A DNA stretch of 64,000 bases from positions 1 through 64,000 of the forward strand of contig JAHUUK010000005.1 in the NCBI GenBank assembly GCA_019218375.1, given 5' to 3'. A model generated the notes under the pieces. That model was not told where the DNA came from and did no database searches. It worked only from the letters and a program-made list of their open reading frames with translations. Origin of the DNA: Dermabacteraceae bacterium TAE3-ERU5 (GTDB lineage Bacteria > Actinomycetota > Actinomycetes > Actinomycetales > Dermabacteraceae). This document shows, one piece after another, positions 15,222-25,066 of this stretch. Positions within the stretch are counted from its first letter, which is position 1; each line of letters opens with the position of its first letter. The position numbers and the translations under genes were made by a program.

Positions 15222-16841
15222 TTAGGGAACAAGCGGGGTATCAGAGACGATCTTCCCATCATGCATAACTACCTCGCGGGTGAACCCCAGCTCGGCCGGG
15301 TCTGCGGGTAGATCGTGCACCACCGCCACCAGGGGTCGTTCGTCCAGGGTCAGCAGGGCGCGCAGCACCGCCTCGGCGGCCAGCGGGTCCAACCCCGCCG
15401 TAGGTTCGTCCAACAGCAGCGCGGCCGGGCCGTCGGACAGGTGGCGGGCCACGTGCACGCGCTTGCCCTCGCCGCCGGAAAGCCCGCTGACCCCCGCGCC
15501 GGGCGTAAGCGCCAGGCGATCCGTGAGCGGCCCGAGAACGCCGTGCGCGGCGGGAGTGAGCGACTGTGTGCCGACGGAATCCGGGTGCAGGTTATCGTGC
15601 AGCGTGCCGGGAGTCAGGAAGGGCTGCTGTGTAACCAGCACAATGCGCCCCGCACGGTTGATCCCTGGGGAAAGTACGTTGCCGTTCACGCTAACGTTGC
15701 CATCCGCCGGAATCGTGCCCGCCAGCGCACGCAGCAGGGTGGTTTTACCGCAGCCGGAAGGACCGCGCAGCAACACCCTCTCACCGCGCGAAACCGTGAA
15801 GTCAAGCCCTGCCAGAATCTGCTTTTCCTCGCGCTCCACCCGCAGACCGTTAGCCAGCAGCGAATCTATCTGCGCGCTTAGAGGGGCGGCGGGAACCGTG
15901 CCGAGGTCCGCCTGCCAAAGCTGCGCCACCTTAGCCAGCTGTTCCCTGCCCGCCAGGAGTTGGGCGTAGCGGTGGGAGATGGACGTGAACGGCCCCGCGA
16001 TCTGCATCATCAGCTGCGCCAGGGCCACCACCTGCGCAATGGTCACAATGTTGTACTGCGCCATGATCGCCCCTGCGCCCCAGGCGCTAATAATCATCAG
16101 GGTGCCAAACACCCAGGTCAGGGTCCAGACCAGCGCCCGGGTGCAGTTGCGGGCATTGTTTGCGCCCTCCAGATGGGCGATCCGTTCCCGGTAGGTGCCC
16201 AGGTAGCGGCCGAAACGACCGAAGGTCAGGATGCTTTCCAGGCCCGACAGCAGGCGCGCCGTCGCGTCCAGGAACGCCCCCTTGCTGTCGGCCAGTTCCC
16301 GCTGGGTGCGGCGGATGCGCGGCTCCACCAGCTTCGGAAGCACCATCGACAGCAGAGACATGCCGATGGCGACCGGTACGAAAGCCGGGCTGATGATGGC
16401 AATACCGATAACGCTGGCCAGAAACATCAAGCACTGACGGGTGATGACGGTGATAGAGGTTGCGTATTCCTCGCTGATCATCTCCGCATCGTTTACCAGG
16501 GCGCTCTGATAGATAGCCGTCTTATCGAGCGCCGTGCAGCCTGCCGGGAGCGGCAGGGAAGTCACGTGGCGGATAAGTTTTTCGCGCATCAGGGTGGCAA
16601 AACGCGACTGAATGTGGAACTCCTGGCGTTGAATGAAGTAATCAACGAGTCCGTTCGGCAGCATGTAAAGCACCGCAAAAACCGCCACCAGAACGGGGGA
16701 GTAGGCGGACTCTCCCAGGACCGCCTTCGCCAGCTCTGCGAAAACAAAAGCCAATCCCGTTTCGAAAGCAGCCGAGGCAACCGCAAAGAAAATAAAAGAA
16801 ACAACCAGCGCGCGGTTGCGGCTAGCAAAAAGGCGGATCAT
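15222..16841 (-). CDS. ABC exporter half-transporter (permease-ATPase fusion)
   Basis: 539 residues. About six transmembrane helices lie in residues 10-290 and a nucleotide-binding domain in 340-539. Walker A is GPSGCGKTT (360-368), the signature LSGGEGKRVHVARHL, Walker B ALLLDEPTAGLD and the H-loop VVHD. The fold is type IV (exporter), as in CydCD, lipid or peptide exporters. It is a single gene, so it would act as a homodimer or with a partner elsewhere. The substrate is unknown; the CydC-like aspects (short loops, cytochrome bd assembly) are only a suggestion. Confidence 0.85.
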   Translation of the reverse strand: MIRLFASRNRALVVSFIFFAVASAAFETGLAFVFAELAKAVLGESAYSPVLVAVFAVLYMLPNGLVDYFIQRQEFHIQSRFATLMREKLIRHVTSLPLPAGCTALDKTAIYQSALVNDAEMISEEYATSITVITRQCLMFLASVIGIAIISPAFVPVAIGMSLLSMVLPKLVEPRIRRTQRELADSKGAFLDATARLLSGLESILTFGRFGRYLGTYRERIAHLEGANNARNCTRALVWTLTWVFGTLMIISAWGAGAIMAQYNIVTIAQVVALAQLMMQIAGPFTSISHRYAQLLAGREQLAKVAQLWQADLGTVPAAPLSAQIDSLLANGLRVEREEKQILAGLDFTVSRGERVLLRGPSGCGKTTLLRALAGTIPADGNVSVNGNVLSPGINRAGRIVLVTQQPFLTPGTLHDNLHPDSVGTQSLTPAAHGVLGPLTDRLALTPGAGVSGLSGGEGKRVHVARHLSDGPAALLLDEPTAGLDPLAAEAVLRALLTLDERPLVAVVHDLPADPAELGFTREVVMHDGKIVSDTPLVP

Positions 16842-16984
16842 GCGAACGATCTTTTCTCTGTGTGATTCGCTGTGAGCTGGGATATTTTTGGCCGCAGCGC
16901 GCCGCGAAAGGTGGGGTATAAAGGGAGGGAAGTTCTAACCTGAACCGCCCCCCAGTAAACCAGACAGCAGCAGGGATCATTTTC

Positions 16985-18589
16985 GTGAAAGACAGCCAGC
17001 AGGGACCCGAGTGGGAGACGGAAGAAGAAATCTTCGCCGACCCGCATGTCAGGCACACCGAGAAGCTGCCGACGCGAGACGAAATCGCACAGTACGCGCT
17101 GCGGCCCGATACCTCCGCCCAGGAACCGCCCGCGCTGCCCAAGGCCGCGCCCGCGAACGTTTTTGTGGATCCCGACGTTGAGGATGAGGCCGAGCTACCT
17201 GATATCGACCGGCAGCGTGCCCGCTCCGGAGATACGCCCAGCGTGCCCGCGCCGCTGCCGCGCTTCGCGGTTATCCCCGCGCCTTTGAAAGTCATCTCCC
17301 GCTGGGACATCGCGCGCGATGCCCTCGCGTTCGCCTGTCTGTTCTCGGTGCTCATTAGCTCTTACACCTGGCGCGAGGTCGGCTACCGCGAAATCGCCGT
17401 CCTTATCACCACCGTGCTGGCGCTGCTCAGCATCCCCGCCTGCTACCTGGCCCACGGCAAAATGCGCCCCGTGCCGCTGCGTATCGCGCGCACCATTCGT
17501 TATGTCGGCCAGCTGCCGCTGCTGGTGGTGACGCTCGGCTACATCGGGTACGACCTTTTCCGTTCCCTGCCCGTGCTTTTCTCTCCGCTGCCCGCCGGGC
17601 CGCCCGTCGGACTTTCCGTAGGGGTGGCTCTCGCGCTGGCCGGAACCCTGCTGGCGCTGGAAACCAGGGGTAATGAAGGCATGGTGCCGGGGGAGAGGCA
17701 GAAATCCCTCGCCCGCGCCACGATCCTGGTGCTGACCGGCCTGTTCACCGCATCGCTCGGGGTATTCCTGGTGATGGCGGTGGGCCGCGCCGTGCAGGGC
17801 GAGCCGGAATACGCACTCGCCGTATTCGCGCACGCGCTGGTTGCGCTCGCAATCGCTGGCGTGATCTGTGTTTCCGCGATTAACCGGCAACCCAGCTGGT
17901 TCGTCTTTTCCGCTGCCGCCGGTGGTCTGCTGCTACTGGGCGCGGTGGCCGACAATTCGCTGCGCCTCGCCTACGCCGCGCCGTCCTCCTACGCCATCAA
18001 CCTGGTCTGGCTGCCCTGGGTTTGCGCGGTGTTCGCGGTAATGGTTTCCCGCAGCTACGTGCGCACCGTGAAGCTGACCTTTGGCAAGAGCGACTGGGTG
18101 CTTTACGCGCTGCGCACGGCCGAATATTCCCTGCTGCTGCACGCCGTCGGTTTCGTTGCCGCGCTGATCCTGCTGGTGCGTAGTTTCCTGGCGGGAGACG
18201 GCTACACGGGGCTGTGGATTTTCACCCTGCTGTTCCTGGCGCTCGCTGTATACCTTTCCCGGTACGCGCACACCGCGATGCTGACGTTCGATGCTGACCG
18301 TGCCCGTTCCCATGCCGTGGGGGCCGGGGTGGCGCTGTTTAGCGCCGGATTTGTTTCCGTCATCGTGCATACCGTGGCCACGCAGGCCGCCGCCGGGGTG
18401 ATTACCGGCGGGCTGGCTTTGCTGGTGGGTATCGCCATCGGCCTGATGCTCACCGTGCCGGTGCCGATCCTGGACGAGCACGGCGCTCCCGATCTGGAAC
18501 TGATGTTTGCCGACGCCCGCCGCCGCTGGGTGCTGGTGGTGCGTGACTGCGGCAAGGGGGATTGCGCCGAGGCGCAGGAGGAAGCGTAA
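16985..18589 (+). CDS. polytopic membrane protein of unknown function
   Basis: 534 residues. The first ~100 residues are acidic, cytosolic and rich in Pro/Glu; then about 12 hydrophobic helices follow from residue 105 to 500, and a short charged C-terminus ends in Cys-containing VVRDCGKGDCAEAQEEA. It starts at GTG 16985 behind AGGGA. It is divergent from the ABC exporter gene. No family motif is recognisable; it could be an actinobacterial-specific envelope protein. Confidence 0.7.
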   Translation: MKDSQQGPEWETEEEIFADPHVRHTEKLPTRDEIAQYALRPDTSAQEPPALPKAAPANVFVDPDVEDEAELPDIDRQRARSGDTPSVPAPLPRFAVIPAPLKVISRWDIARDALAFACLFSVLISSYTWREVGYREIAVLITTVLALLSIPACYLAHGKMRPVPLRIARTIRYVGQLPLLVVTLGYIGYDLFRSLPVLFSPLPAGPPVGLSVGVALALAGTLLALETRGNEGMVPGERQKSLARATILVLTGLFTASLGVFLVMAVGRAVQGEPEYALAVFAHALVALAIAGVICVSAINRQPSWFVFSAAAGGLLLLGAVADNSLRLAYAAPSSYAINLVWLPWVCAVFAVMVSRSYVRTVKLTFGKSDWVLYALRTAEYSLLLHAVGFVAALILLVRSFLAGDGYTGLWIFTLLFLALAVYLSRYAHTAMLTFDADRARSHAVGAGVALFSAGFVSVIVHTVATQAAAGVITGGLALLVGIAIGLMLTVPVPILDEHGAPDLELMFADARRRWVLVVRDCGKGDCAEAQEEA

Positions 18590-18711
18590 ACCTGGCGCGC
18601 CGCGCCGCGTGAGCGGCGCAAATAGCGGTCAGGACCGGCCCGGACTATGATTGGTCTGGTCGGCGACGGGGCTGGCCGTAACCCGGCCAATCGCTACGAC
18701 AGGAACGAAGA

Positions 18712-20001
18712 ATGTCCCTCCCCTGGACCCTCCACGGTGACGGGCGGCATATTGCCCCCGGCGCCATAGTCGCCCCCAACGAACGCCTCAACTGGTTTGC
18801 CACCATCGGCTTCGGTGCTCAGCACGTAATCGCCATGTTCGGCGCCACCTTCCTGGTGCCGCTGCTCACCGGCTTCAACCCCAGCACCACCCTGATGTTC
18901 TCGGGCCTGGGCACCATGCTGTTCCTGCTGATCACCCGCAACCGGGTGCCCAGCTACCTCGGCAGCTCCTTCGCCTTCATCGCCCCGGTGGTCGCCGCCA
19001 GCAAGGCTGATTCCCCCAGCGCGGCCCTCGGCGCGGTGTTCCTCACCGGCGCGGCCCTAGCGTTGGTCGGCCTGTTCGTGCAGTCCGTCGGCACCAAGTG
19101 GATCGGCCAGCTTCTGCCGCCCGTGGTCATGGGCTCCATCGTGGCGCTGATCGGCTTCAACCTGGCGCCCGCCGCCTACAACAACTTCAAAGAAGGCCCG
19201 CTGGTAGGCGTGATCACCCTGGTCACGGTGATCCTGTGCACCGTCAGCTTCAAGAACCTGCTCGGCCGCGTCTCCATCCTGATCGGCGTGGCGGTCGGCT
19301 ACCTGGTGGCGCTCGCCACCGGCGCGGTGGATACCACCAACATCGTGAACGCCGACTGGTTTGGCCTGCCGCAGTTCACCCACCCCACCTTTAACCTGTC
19401 GTTCCTGCCGATGTTCCTGCCGGTCGTGCTGGTGCTGCTGGCGGAGAACGTCGGCCACGTCACCAGCGTCGCGCAGATGACCGGGAAGAACCTGGACCAC
19501 ATGGTCGGCCGCACCCTGTTCTCCGACGGTGCTGCAACCATGCTGTCGGCCAGCTTCGGCGGTTCCGCCACCACCACCTACGGCGAAAACATCGGCGTGA
19601 TGGCCGCAACCCGCGTCTACTCGACCGCCGCCTACTGGGTGGCCGCGATCTTCGCGCTGCTGCTTTCCCTCAGCCCCAAGGTGGGCGCGGTAATCATGAG
19701 CGTCCCCGCCGGGGTGCTGGGCGGAGTCACCTTCGCGCTGTACGGCCTGATCGGCATCATCGGTGTGCGCATGTGGGTGGATGCCAACGTTGATTTCGGC
19801 AAGCCGAAGAACCAGCTCACCGCGGGCGTGGCCCTGGTTGTCGGCATCGCTGACGTCACCTGGGAACTGGGCGACATCAAGCTGACCGGCATCGCCCTCG
19901 GCACCGTCAGCGCGGTGCTGATCTACCACGTCATGAACGGCATCTCGCAGTGGCGCGGCACCGACGCGGAATCGGAGCCGGCAGCGGAAGAAACCGTCTA
20001 A
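18712..20001 (+). CDS. uraA: uracil/xanthine permease (NCS2 family)
   Basis: A 429-residue nucleobase:proton symporter with 14 predicted helices. The substrate-binding glutamates of UraA are present in LAENVGH (helix 8) and TTYGENIGVMA (helix 10), with the SFGGSATTT stretch between. It imports uracil for salvage. A GGCCG-TAACC-CGGCC hairpin lies about 20 nt before the start and could influence expression, but no PyrR or riboswitch pattern is clear. A strong terminator follows at 20046. Confidence 0.92.
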   Translation: MSLPWTLHGDGRHIAPGAIVAPNERLNWFATIGFGAQHVIAMFGATFLVPLLTGFNPSTTLMFSGLGTMLFLLITRNRVPSYLGSSFAFIAPVVAASKADSPSAALGAVFLTGAALALVGLFVQSVGTKWIGQLLPPVVMGSIVALIGFNLAPAAYNNFKEGPLVGVITLVTVILCTVSFKNLLGRVSILIGVAVGYLVALATGAVDTTNIVNADWFGLPQFTHPTFNLSFLPMFLPVVLVLLAENVGHVTSVAQMTGKNLDHMVGRTLFSDGAATMLSASFGGSATTTYGENIGVMAATRVYSTAAYWVAAIFALLLSLSPKVGAVIMSVPAGVLGGVTFALYGLIGIIGVRMWVDANVDFGKPKNQLTAGVALVVGIADVTWELGDIKLTGIALGTVSAVLIYHVMNGISQWRGTDAESEPAAEETV

Positions 20002-20045
20002 AACATTCTGCGGAAAGGGGCCAAATAGGCCCGCCCGCTGAAAAA

Positions 20046-20086
20046 CGAGGGGCCGCTCGGCACTAGCCGGGAGGCCCCTCGTCTTT
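20046..20086 (+). terminator. uraA terminator
   Basis: CGAGGGGCC (20046-20054) pairs with GGCCCCTCG (20073-20081), with a partly paired inner region, followed by TCTTTTC. Confidence 0.85.
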
Positions 20087-20173
20087 TCCCCAAAAACGCT
20101 TCTGCCCGGCGGTTTCAGTTCCCGCGCAGGGGCCGACATTTCCCGTCTGCCGCGACACCGTTAAACTGGCCCA

Positions 20174-20995
20174 ATGGCGAGCCACACTCTTAACCCCCGT
20201 CCCTTTGCCGGTCTCTCTTGCGAGCGCGAACTGGTAGCGCTGCGCGAACTGCTCCCGGCAGCCAGCATGACCCTGCGCCTGAACAAGGAGCACGGCGGCC
20301 GCGAGGTAGTTTTCGCGTCCGTACTGCCCGCCCTCTGGCCCGCGCTGCACCGTAAGGACGGCACGCTGATGGTCGGCATGCAGGCCACCGTCCCCGGCGG
20401 CGACCTCTCCCGCGCTTTCGCGGCGGCCCTGCTGGAGGCGGCAGAGTTGGAAGCGGGCCAGGCAGTGACCCACCTGCAGATCCCGGACGATGCGCCGACG
20501 CTGCAGGAAATCCTGGACGATAGCGCGCCCGTGGAACTCACCGTGCACGAAACCTTCGACTTCTGGCTGGACGGAGAGGGTGAGCGCACCGAGGACATGT
20601 CGGCCGCGCTGCAGGAAGCTAACGACACGATCATGCCCTCCCGCGCGGTTGCCGGGCTGGAGCACGCCTACTGGGTGGATGCGGGCAGCAAGGAACACCT
20701 GCGCTGGGTACGCAGCGAGGACGAGGAACGCGTAGTGGACGCGATCGCCCGCCTGCACGCCCGCCGCGAATCCGGCATCGGTGAGGGGACCCGCTTCGTG
20801 GGCATGTTCCGCGCCGAGGGCCTGACCATCCCCGTCTGGGACCTTCCCAAGGGCTTCGGTGCCGACGGTGTGAGCGCGGTGGCCGATGAACTGCGCGAAC
20901 GTTTCGAGGCCGCCCTGGCCTGCGAGGACGATCTGACCGTAATGGAACGCCGCGCCCGTGGCGGAATCGTGGCCCGGCAGGTCACCTTGCGATGA
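20174..20995 (+). CDS. DUF5926-family protein
   Basis: A 273-residue soluble protein starting MASHTLNPRPFAGLSCERELVALRELLPAAS (pattern PFAGLxxExELVALRELxPAA), the signature I associate with the actinobacterial DUF5926 family. Its function is not known. The middle (VHETFDFWLDG) and C-terminal (VWDLPKGFGADGVSAVADEL) parts are also typical. Its TGA overlaps the ATG of a glycosyltransferase gene (ATGA), a linkage that recurs in Actinomycetota and suggests a shared role. Confidence 0.78.
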   Translation: MASHTLNPRPFAGLSCERELVALRELLPAASMTLRLNKEHGGREVVFASVLPALWPALHRKDGTLMVGMQATVPGGDLSRAFAAALLEAAELEAGQAVTHLQIPDDAPTLQEILDDSAPVELTVHETFDFWLDGEGERTEDMSAALQEANDTIMPSRAVAGLEHAYWVDAGSKEHLRWVRSEDEERVVDAIARLHARRESGIGEGTRFVGMFRAEGLTIPVWDLPKGFGADGVSAVADELRERFEAALACEDDLTVMERRARGGIVARQVTLR

Positions 20996-21729
20996 ACACG
21001 CAAGGCACGGCGCCCGTACCGGCGGTGGGGGAGAAACGCCCCACCGCCGTAGCCGTGATCGTTCCCGCCAAGGACGAGCAGGAACGAATAGCCGACACGG
21101 TGCGCGCTGCCTTAGCGCTACCGGAGGTAGACCTCGTGGTGGTGGTGGACGACGGTTCGCGCGATGCGACCGCAGCCCTGGCGCGCGACGCGGGGGCGCT
21201 CGTTGTCAGGCACAAACAAAACCAGGGCAAAGCCGCCGCGATGGAAACCGGCGCGCGCCTGGTGGCGATGCGGGAGGCGGTGGCCGGTACTTCGGCCCGC
21301 GCCCTGCTATTCATAGACGCCGACATGGGGCAGAGCGCGGTGGGGGCGGCCCCCCTGATCGAATCCGTGCTGACGGACGGGGTGGACATGGCAATAGCGA
21401 ACCTGCCCCCGCAGCCCGGCGCGTCCGGCATGGGCGTGGTGGTACGCACCGCCAGGCGCGGCATCGAAAAAGCCACCGGCTATGTAGCAAAACAGCCGCT
21501 GTCGGGCACCCGCTGCATGACCCGCGAGACGTGGGAGGCTTGCCTGCCGCTCGCGCCCGGTTGGGGCGTGGAAACCTCGCTCACCATCGACGCGCTGCGT
21601 GCCGGATACGTGCTGCGTGAGGTTCCCTGCCAGCTCAGCCACCGGCCGTCGGGCCGCGACCTGCGCGGTCAGCTGCACCGGCTGGGACAGTTAAAGGACG
21701 TCTGCCGGGCATTGCTGCGGAAAAAATAG
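20992..21729 (+). CDS. family 2 glycosyltransferase
   Basis: A 245-residue GT-A fold enzyme. The nucleotide-sugar motif VVVVDDGSRDAT (about residues 47-58) and the metal-binding DxD (LLFIDADMG, about 103-111) are present. GWGVETSLTIDAL supplies the acidic catalytic region and there is a basic C-terminus. It has no membrane segment, so it acts at the cytoplasmic side, perhaps with a lipid acceptor. It is translationally coupled to the DUF5926 gene and convergent with a large membrane protein gene. Confidence 0.87.
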   Translation: MNTQGTAPVPAVGEKRPTAVAVIVPAKDEQERIADTVRAALALPEVDLVVVVDDGSRDATAALARDAGALVVRHKQNQGKAAAMETGARLVAMREAVAGTSARALLFIDADMGQSAVGAAPLIESVLTDGVDMAIANLPPQPGASGMGVVVRTARRGIEKATGYVAKQPLSGTRCMTRETWEACLPLAPGWGVETSLTIDALRAGYVLREVPCQLSHRPSGRDLRGQLHRLGQLKDVCRALLRKK

Positions 21730-21744
21730 CCCTAAGGGGAGCGG

Positions 21745-23601
21745 TCAGGAAGGCTCTTCGGCATGACCGGGCATACTGGCCAGCAATGGCAGCGTGACCG
21801 CGCAGGCCATTCCCGCCAGCACCGTGCCGGTGTCGTTCACCAGCATGCCGATACCGACGGCCAGCGCCAGCGCGCGCAGCACCAGCAGGCCGTCATCACC
21901 CCAGCGGAGCGCTATGGCCGACGGCCTCCAGGCCACCGCAGCCAGGCAGGCCAGCGCTATCGCCAGCACCGGCAGCAGTGCGGGGAAATCCCACACCAGC
22001 GTCAGGTTCTGCCACGACTTGCGCGCCAGCAGCGGCAACACCTCACCATCCAGCAGTTTTTGGAAGAAACGCCCCAGGTGAGAGCGGGCGTCCACGGGGC
22101 GCAGCCAATCCAGGAAGGCCACCCCCAGCACGGCGAGGGCGGTTCCCAGCCCCGCCCAAAACACCCGCGCGGGCCGCAGGCGAATCCGTAGTAGCCCAGC
22201 CGCCAGCAGCAGCGTGAAAGGCAGCGTGGCCAGCAGGGAACCGAAGTCGGCCCCCATGCCCGGAGCCACGCACACCAGCGCCACCAGCAGGCTGCCGCCC
22301 AACACGGCAGGCACCGCCCAGCGGCGCGGCAGCCGCAGCAGGCCGATGCAGGCAAACGCCCATCCCGCGAGGGCGGTCCCGAACAGGTGGTTAGAGATCC
22401 CGTAGAAACGCCCCGCCCAGAGCGGATCGGCCCCCAGCGGCGCGGCCAGTTGCAGCGGGGATCCCGCCGCAGATTCGCCCAGGATTAACAGGGCTACCAA
22501 CAGGCCGGACACGGCCTCCGGGGGCAGCGCCGCAGGCAGGAGGCGGGCCGATAACGCAGCAACCCCCCAGCAGAGAGCCGTCGCCGCGCAGGTAAAGGCC
22601 GCAAGCGTGGCCGCGAGCGCCCAGCCGGGGTGATCGGAGCGCCACCACGGCAGCAAATTCACGTACAGCCCGGCCGCGAAAACCAGCGGGAAAGAAGTGG
22701 CCAATACGCGCAGCCAAACCTGTGAGCGCAGCCAGGCCCGCGCCTGTTTGCCCCGCCAGGCGGCGTAGCCAAGTGCCAGCATCGCGGCAAACCCCGGCAG
22801 ACAGCACGCCACCAGGGCCGGGGCGGAATAGTCCAGCACCGCGCGGGCCGCCAGGGAACGATCGGTCACGAATTGCAGCGAATCCCCGCTCACGGTAGAA
22901 ACCGTGAGGGGCCTGCCCAGAGACTCCGGGCCGGGCTCCGCCCCCAGCAGGGTGGGGCGCACGTCGGCCAGCAGGGCCACCCCCGGCTGCCGTGTATTGG
23001 GGGAGGCGAGCACGCTGCCAGCCGGGAAACCGGTATCAACAAAAACCTGTAAGCGCGCCGGGCCGGGGGCGGCGCCCGGTCCCGCGTCGGCCAGCGAAAC
23101 CAGCGCCGTGCGGGGCAGCTTCTCGCACCCGCCCAGTGCCGACAGCAGCGCGTCCAGCCCCTTGGCCCCGTCGGGTAGGTAAACGGTAACGAGCGGGGAA
23201 GTGGGGGCGTGCAGCGCGCGAGAAACCTCGGCCGCAACCTCGGCGGCGTAGGTAGCACCGGAATCCAGGTGCAGCTCCACAGCGCCTCGACCATCGCCCA
23301 GCGGCCCGCTGGCGGGATGGCCGTGGGCCGGTTCTGCGGTATCCCCCGGACGGTTCCCCGTGCGCAGGGTGGCCAGCCCGTCGGCGTAGCTGCCGGGCTG
23401 GTGCAACACCCCGGTGGCTAGCGTGCTCACCCCGCCGTGAGAGGTCAGGCAACGCAGGGCGGGAGAGGTCGCGTCGGAATAGGAAAGGTTCGAGGTAATA
23501 AATAGCAGCCGCAGCGGTTCCTGCGCGAGCGCGACGGAGGGCGATAACACCCCCAGGAAAAATGCCGCCAGCAGCAACAGGCGGGGAAGAAAAGACCTCA
23601 C
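21745..23601 (-). CDS. secreted-domain/multi-TM membrane protein of unknown function
   Basis: 618 residues. A signal peptide or anchor (residues 1-26, ending ALAQ) is followed by an extracytoplasmic domain (about 27-265) and then roughly ten transmembrane helices (270-610). The tail motif SHLGRFFQKLLDGEVLPLL recalls actinobacterial membrane proteins that sit beside family 2 glycosyltransferases and carry a degenerate alkaline-phosphatase-like domain; that link is tentative. It is convergent with the glycosyltransferase gene. The role is unknown, possibly cell-envelope assembly. Confidence 0.65.
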   Translation of the reverse strand: MRSFLPRLLLLAAFFLGVLSPSVALAQEPLRLLFITSNLSYSDATSPALRCLTSHGGVSTLATGVLHQPGSYADGLATLRTGNRPGDTAEPAHGHPASGPLGDGRGAVELHLDSGATYAAEVAAEVSRALHAPTSPLVTVYLPDGAKGLDALLSALGGCEKLPRTALVSLADAGPGAAPGPARLQVFVDTGFPAGSVLASPNTRQPGVALLADVRPTLLGAEPGPESLGRPLTVSTVSGDSLQFVTDRSLAARAVLDYSAPALVACCLPGFAAMLALGYAAWRGKQARAWLRSQVWLRVLATSFPLVFAAGLYVNLLPWWRSDHPGWALAATLAAFTCAATALCWGVAALSARLLPAALPPEAVSGLLVALLILGESAAGSPLQLAAPLGADPLWAGRFYGISNHLFGTALAGWAFACIGLLRLPRRWAVPAVLGGSLLVALVCVAPGMGADFGSLLATLPFTLLLAAGLLRIRLRPARVFWAGLGTALAVLGVAFLDWLRPVDARSHLGRFFQKLLDGEVLPLLARKSWQNLTLVWDFPALLPVLAIALACLAAVAWRPSAIALRWGDDGLLVLRALALAVGIGMLVNDTGTVLAGMACAVTLPLLASMPGHAEEPS

Positions 23602-23705
23602 TCACGGGAGTCTAGCTACCCCGGCCGCACCCCTAAAACATTTACCTGTTCGGATACCCACCGGGGGTGTCAATAGTCCCGCTTGTACCGTGTAAAGATT
23701 TACCC

Positions 23706-24065
23706 GTGAAAATCGACCGTAGAGAAAAAATCCCGCCGTACGAACAGGTGCGGCGGGCGCTACTGGACGAGATCGTATCCGGTGAGCGTCTCCCCGGTGA
23801 ACGCCTCCCCTCGATCAGGCAGGTAGCGGCAGATAACAGCCTCGCTCCCGGCACGGTTGCCCGCGCCTACAAGGAACTCGAAGCCGATGGATTCATAGTC
23901 GCTCGGCGCGGCGGAGGCACCTTCGTAAGCGACCCCCTGCCCGCCGCGCACACGGACGGTTACGAACTGGACCGAGCAGCCCTCATCCTCGTCGGCCGCG
24001 CCCGGCACGCGGGCTACAGCGATACGGAAATAGAAAGCGCGCTCGCCGTGGCGCTGCGCCGTTAA
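23706..24065 (+). CDS. GntR-family regulator (YtrA type)
   Basis: A 119-residue regulator from GTG 23706 (KIDRREKIPPYEQVRRALLDEI). Its winged helix-turn-helix has the GntR signature ERLPSIRQVAADNSLAPGTVARAYKELEADGFI. Only about 40 residues follow (GRARHAGYSDTEIESALAVAL), the short helical dimerisation tail of the YtrA subfamily, which often controls ABC transporters. No such transporter is adjacent. GTG 23667 would add 13 residues with no homology. Confidence 0.85.
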   Translation: MKIDRREKIPPYEQVRRALLDEIVSGERLPGERLPSIRQVAADNSLAPGTVARAYKELEADGFIVARRGGGTFVSDPLPAAHTDGYELDRAALILVGRARHAGYSDTEIESALAVALRR

Positions 24066-24082
24066 GGCTGCACCCCAGGCCG

Positions 24083-25018
24083 TTAGGGCTGCGCCACAAG
24101 CAGCGCGCCCGCCTCTACCTCAGCGATCAGGCAGCGCGCGCTCCCCGCGGTGTCCCCGTCTATCTGCACGGGCAGGGGTGATGCGGTTACTACCTCTATG
24201 CGGCGGGCCGTGTAAAAGTCGGTCTTTGACGCGCGGTGAAAGCGCTTTTTGCTCGCGGTAAGCACATTGGAAGCCACCTCGGAAAGCCCCGCAAAGCCGC
24301 GCCACGCCGCCACCAGTATCTGCAGCGAGCCGGAATCCGGCTTCGCTTCGGGAAGCAGATTAATTCCGGCGGGAAGCTTGCCGACGTTACCGATCAATAC
24401 CGTGCGCGCCTGCCTGGTGAAACGCTGTTTATCGTCAAGCCGCAGCAGCACGCGATGGGAACGGCCCGTCACCTTACGCACCCCGGCCACAACGTAAGCC
24501 AGCCAGCCGACCCGTTTCTTGAGGCCCGAATCGGTGGATTCCATGATCGCCGCGTCAAAACCGAACCCGGCCATCACCAAGAACAGCTCCGGCTGCGAAC
24601 GGTGCGTTTCCAGCGCGCTTAAACCGTGCCGGAGCCACCCCGCATCCACCCGCCCGGGCTGGCCGAAAAGGGCGATACGCAGCGCCGCGAGGATATCGTC
24701 GATCGGCAAGCCAAGGTTGCGGGCGAGCAGGTTCCCCGTGCCCAGGGGCACTATCCCCAGGGTGGCTGCGCTGCGCGCTACCTCACCCGCCACGGCGCGC
24801 ACGGTGCCGTCGCCGCCCACGGCCAGAACGCGGGTAAACCCCTCCGCGAGGGCCTGTCGGGCCTGCCCCGCACCGGGATCGCTCACGGTAGTCTCAAAAA
24901 ACTTTGGCTCCGCGATTTCGGCCTCGGCGCAAAGCTCGCGCACGCGATCACGAAACGCCTTCGGATCGGAAGGCTTAACAGGGTTCAGCACCACCGCTAC
25001 CCGCTGCGTAAATTCCAT
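24083..25018 (-). CDS. diacylglycerol/sphingosine kinase-like lipid kinase
   Basis: 311 residues. The nucleotide-binding motif [10 protein letters not shown] (about residues 67-76) and [16 protein letters not shown] (about 90-105) define the DagK/YegS family. The C-terminal half contains [11 protein letters not shown] and the QIDGD element. It probably phosphorylates diacylglycerol or a related lipid at the membrane. It is divergent from serS with only 48 bp between the starts, so the two promoters overlap. Confidence 0.88.
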   Translation of the reverse strand: MEFTQRVAVVLNPVKPSDPKAFRDRVRELCAEAEIAEPKFFETTVSDPGAGQARQALAEGFTRVLAVGGDGTVRAVAGEVARSAATLGIVPLGTGNLLARNLGLPIDDILAALRIALFGQPGRVDAGWLRHGLSALETHRSQPELFLVMAGFGFDAAIMESTDSGLKKRVGWLAYVVAGVRKVTGRSHRVLLRLDDKQRFTRQARTVLIGNVGKLPAGINLLPEAKPDSGSLQILVAAWRGFAGLSEVASNVLTASKKRFHRASKTDFYTARRIEVVTASPLPVQIDGDTAGSARCLIAEVEAGALLVAQP

Positions 25019-25066
25019 ACGGCTACGATACGACGCGCCACGAGCGGGGCGGGTAGTCTTATAGGC

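Noticed and set aside
24626-25066. 147-residue N-terminal extension of serS
   Set aside because: The upstream frame runs antisense through the lipid kinase gene, and SerRS homology begins exactly at GTG 25067.
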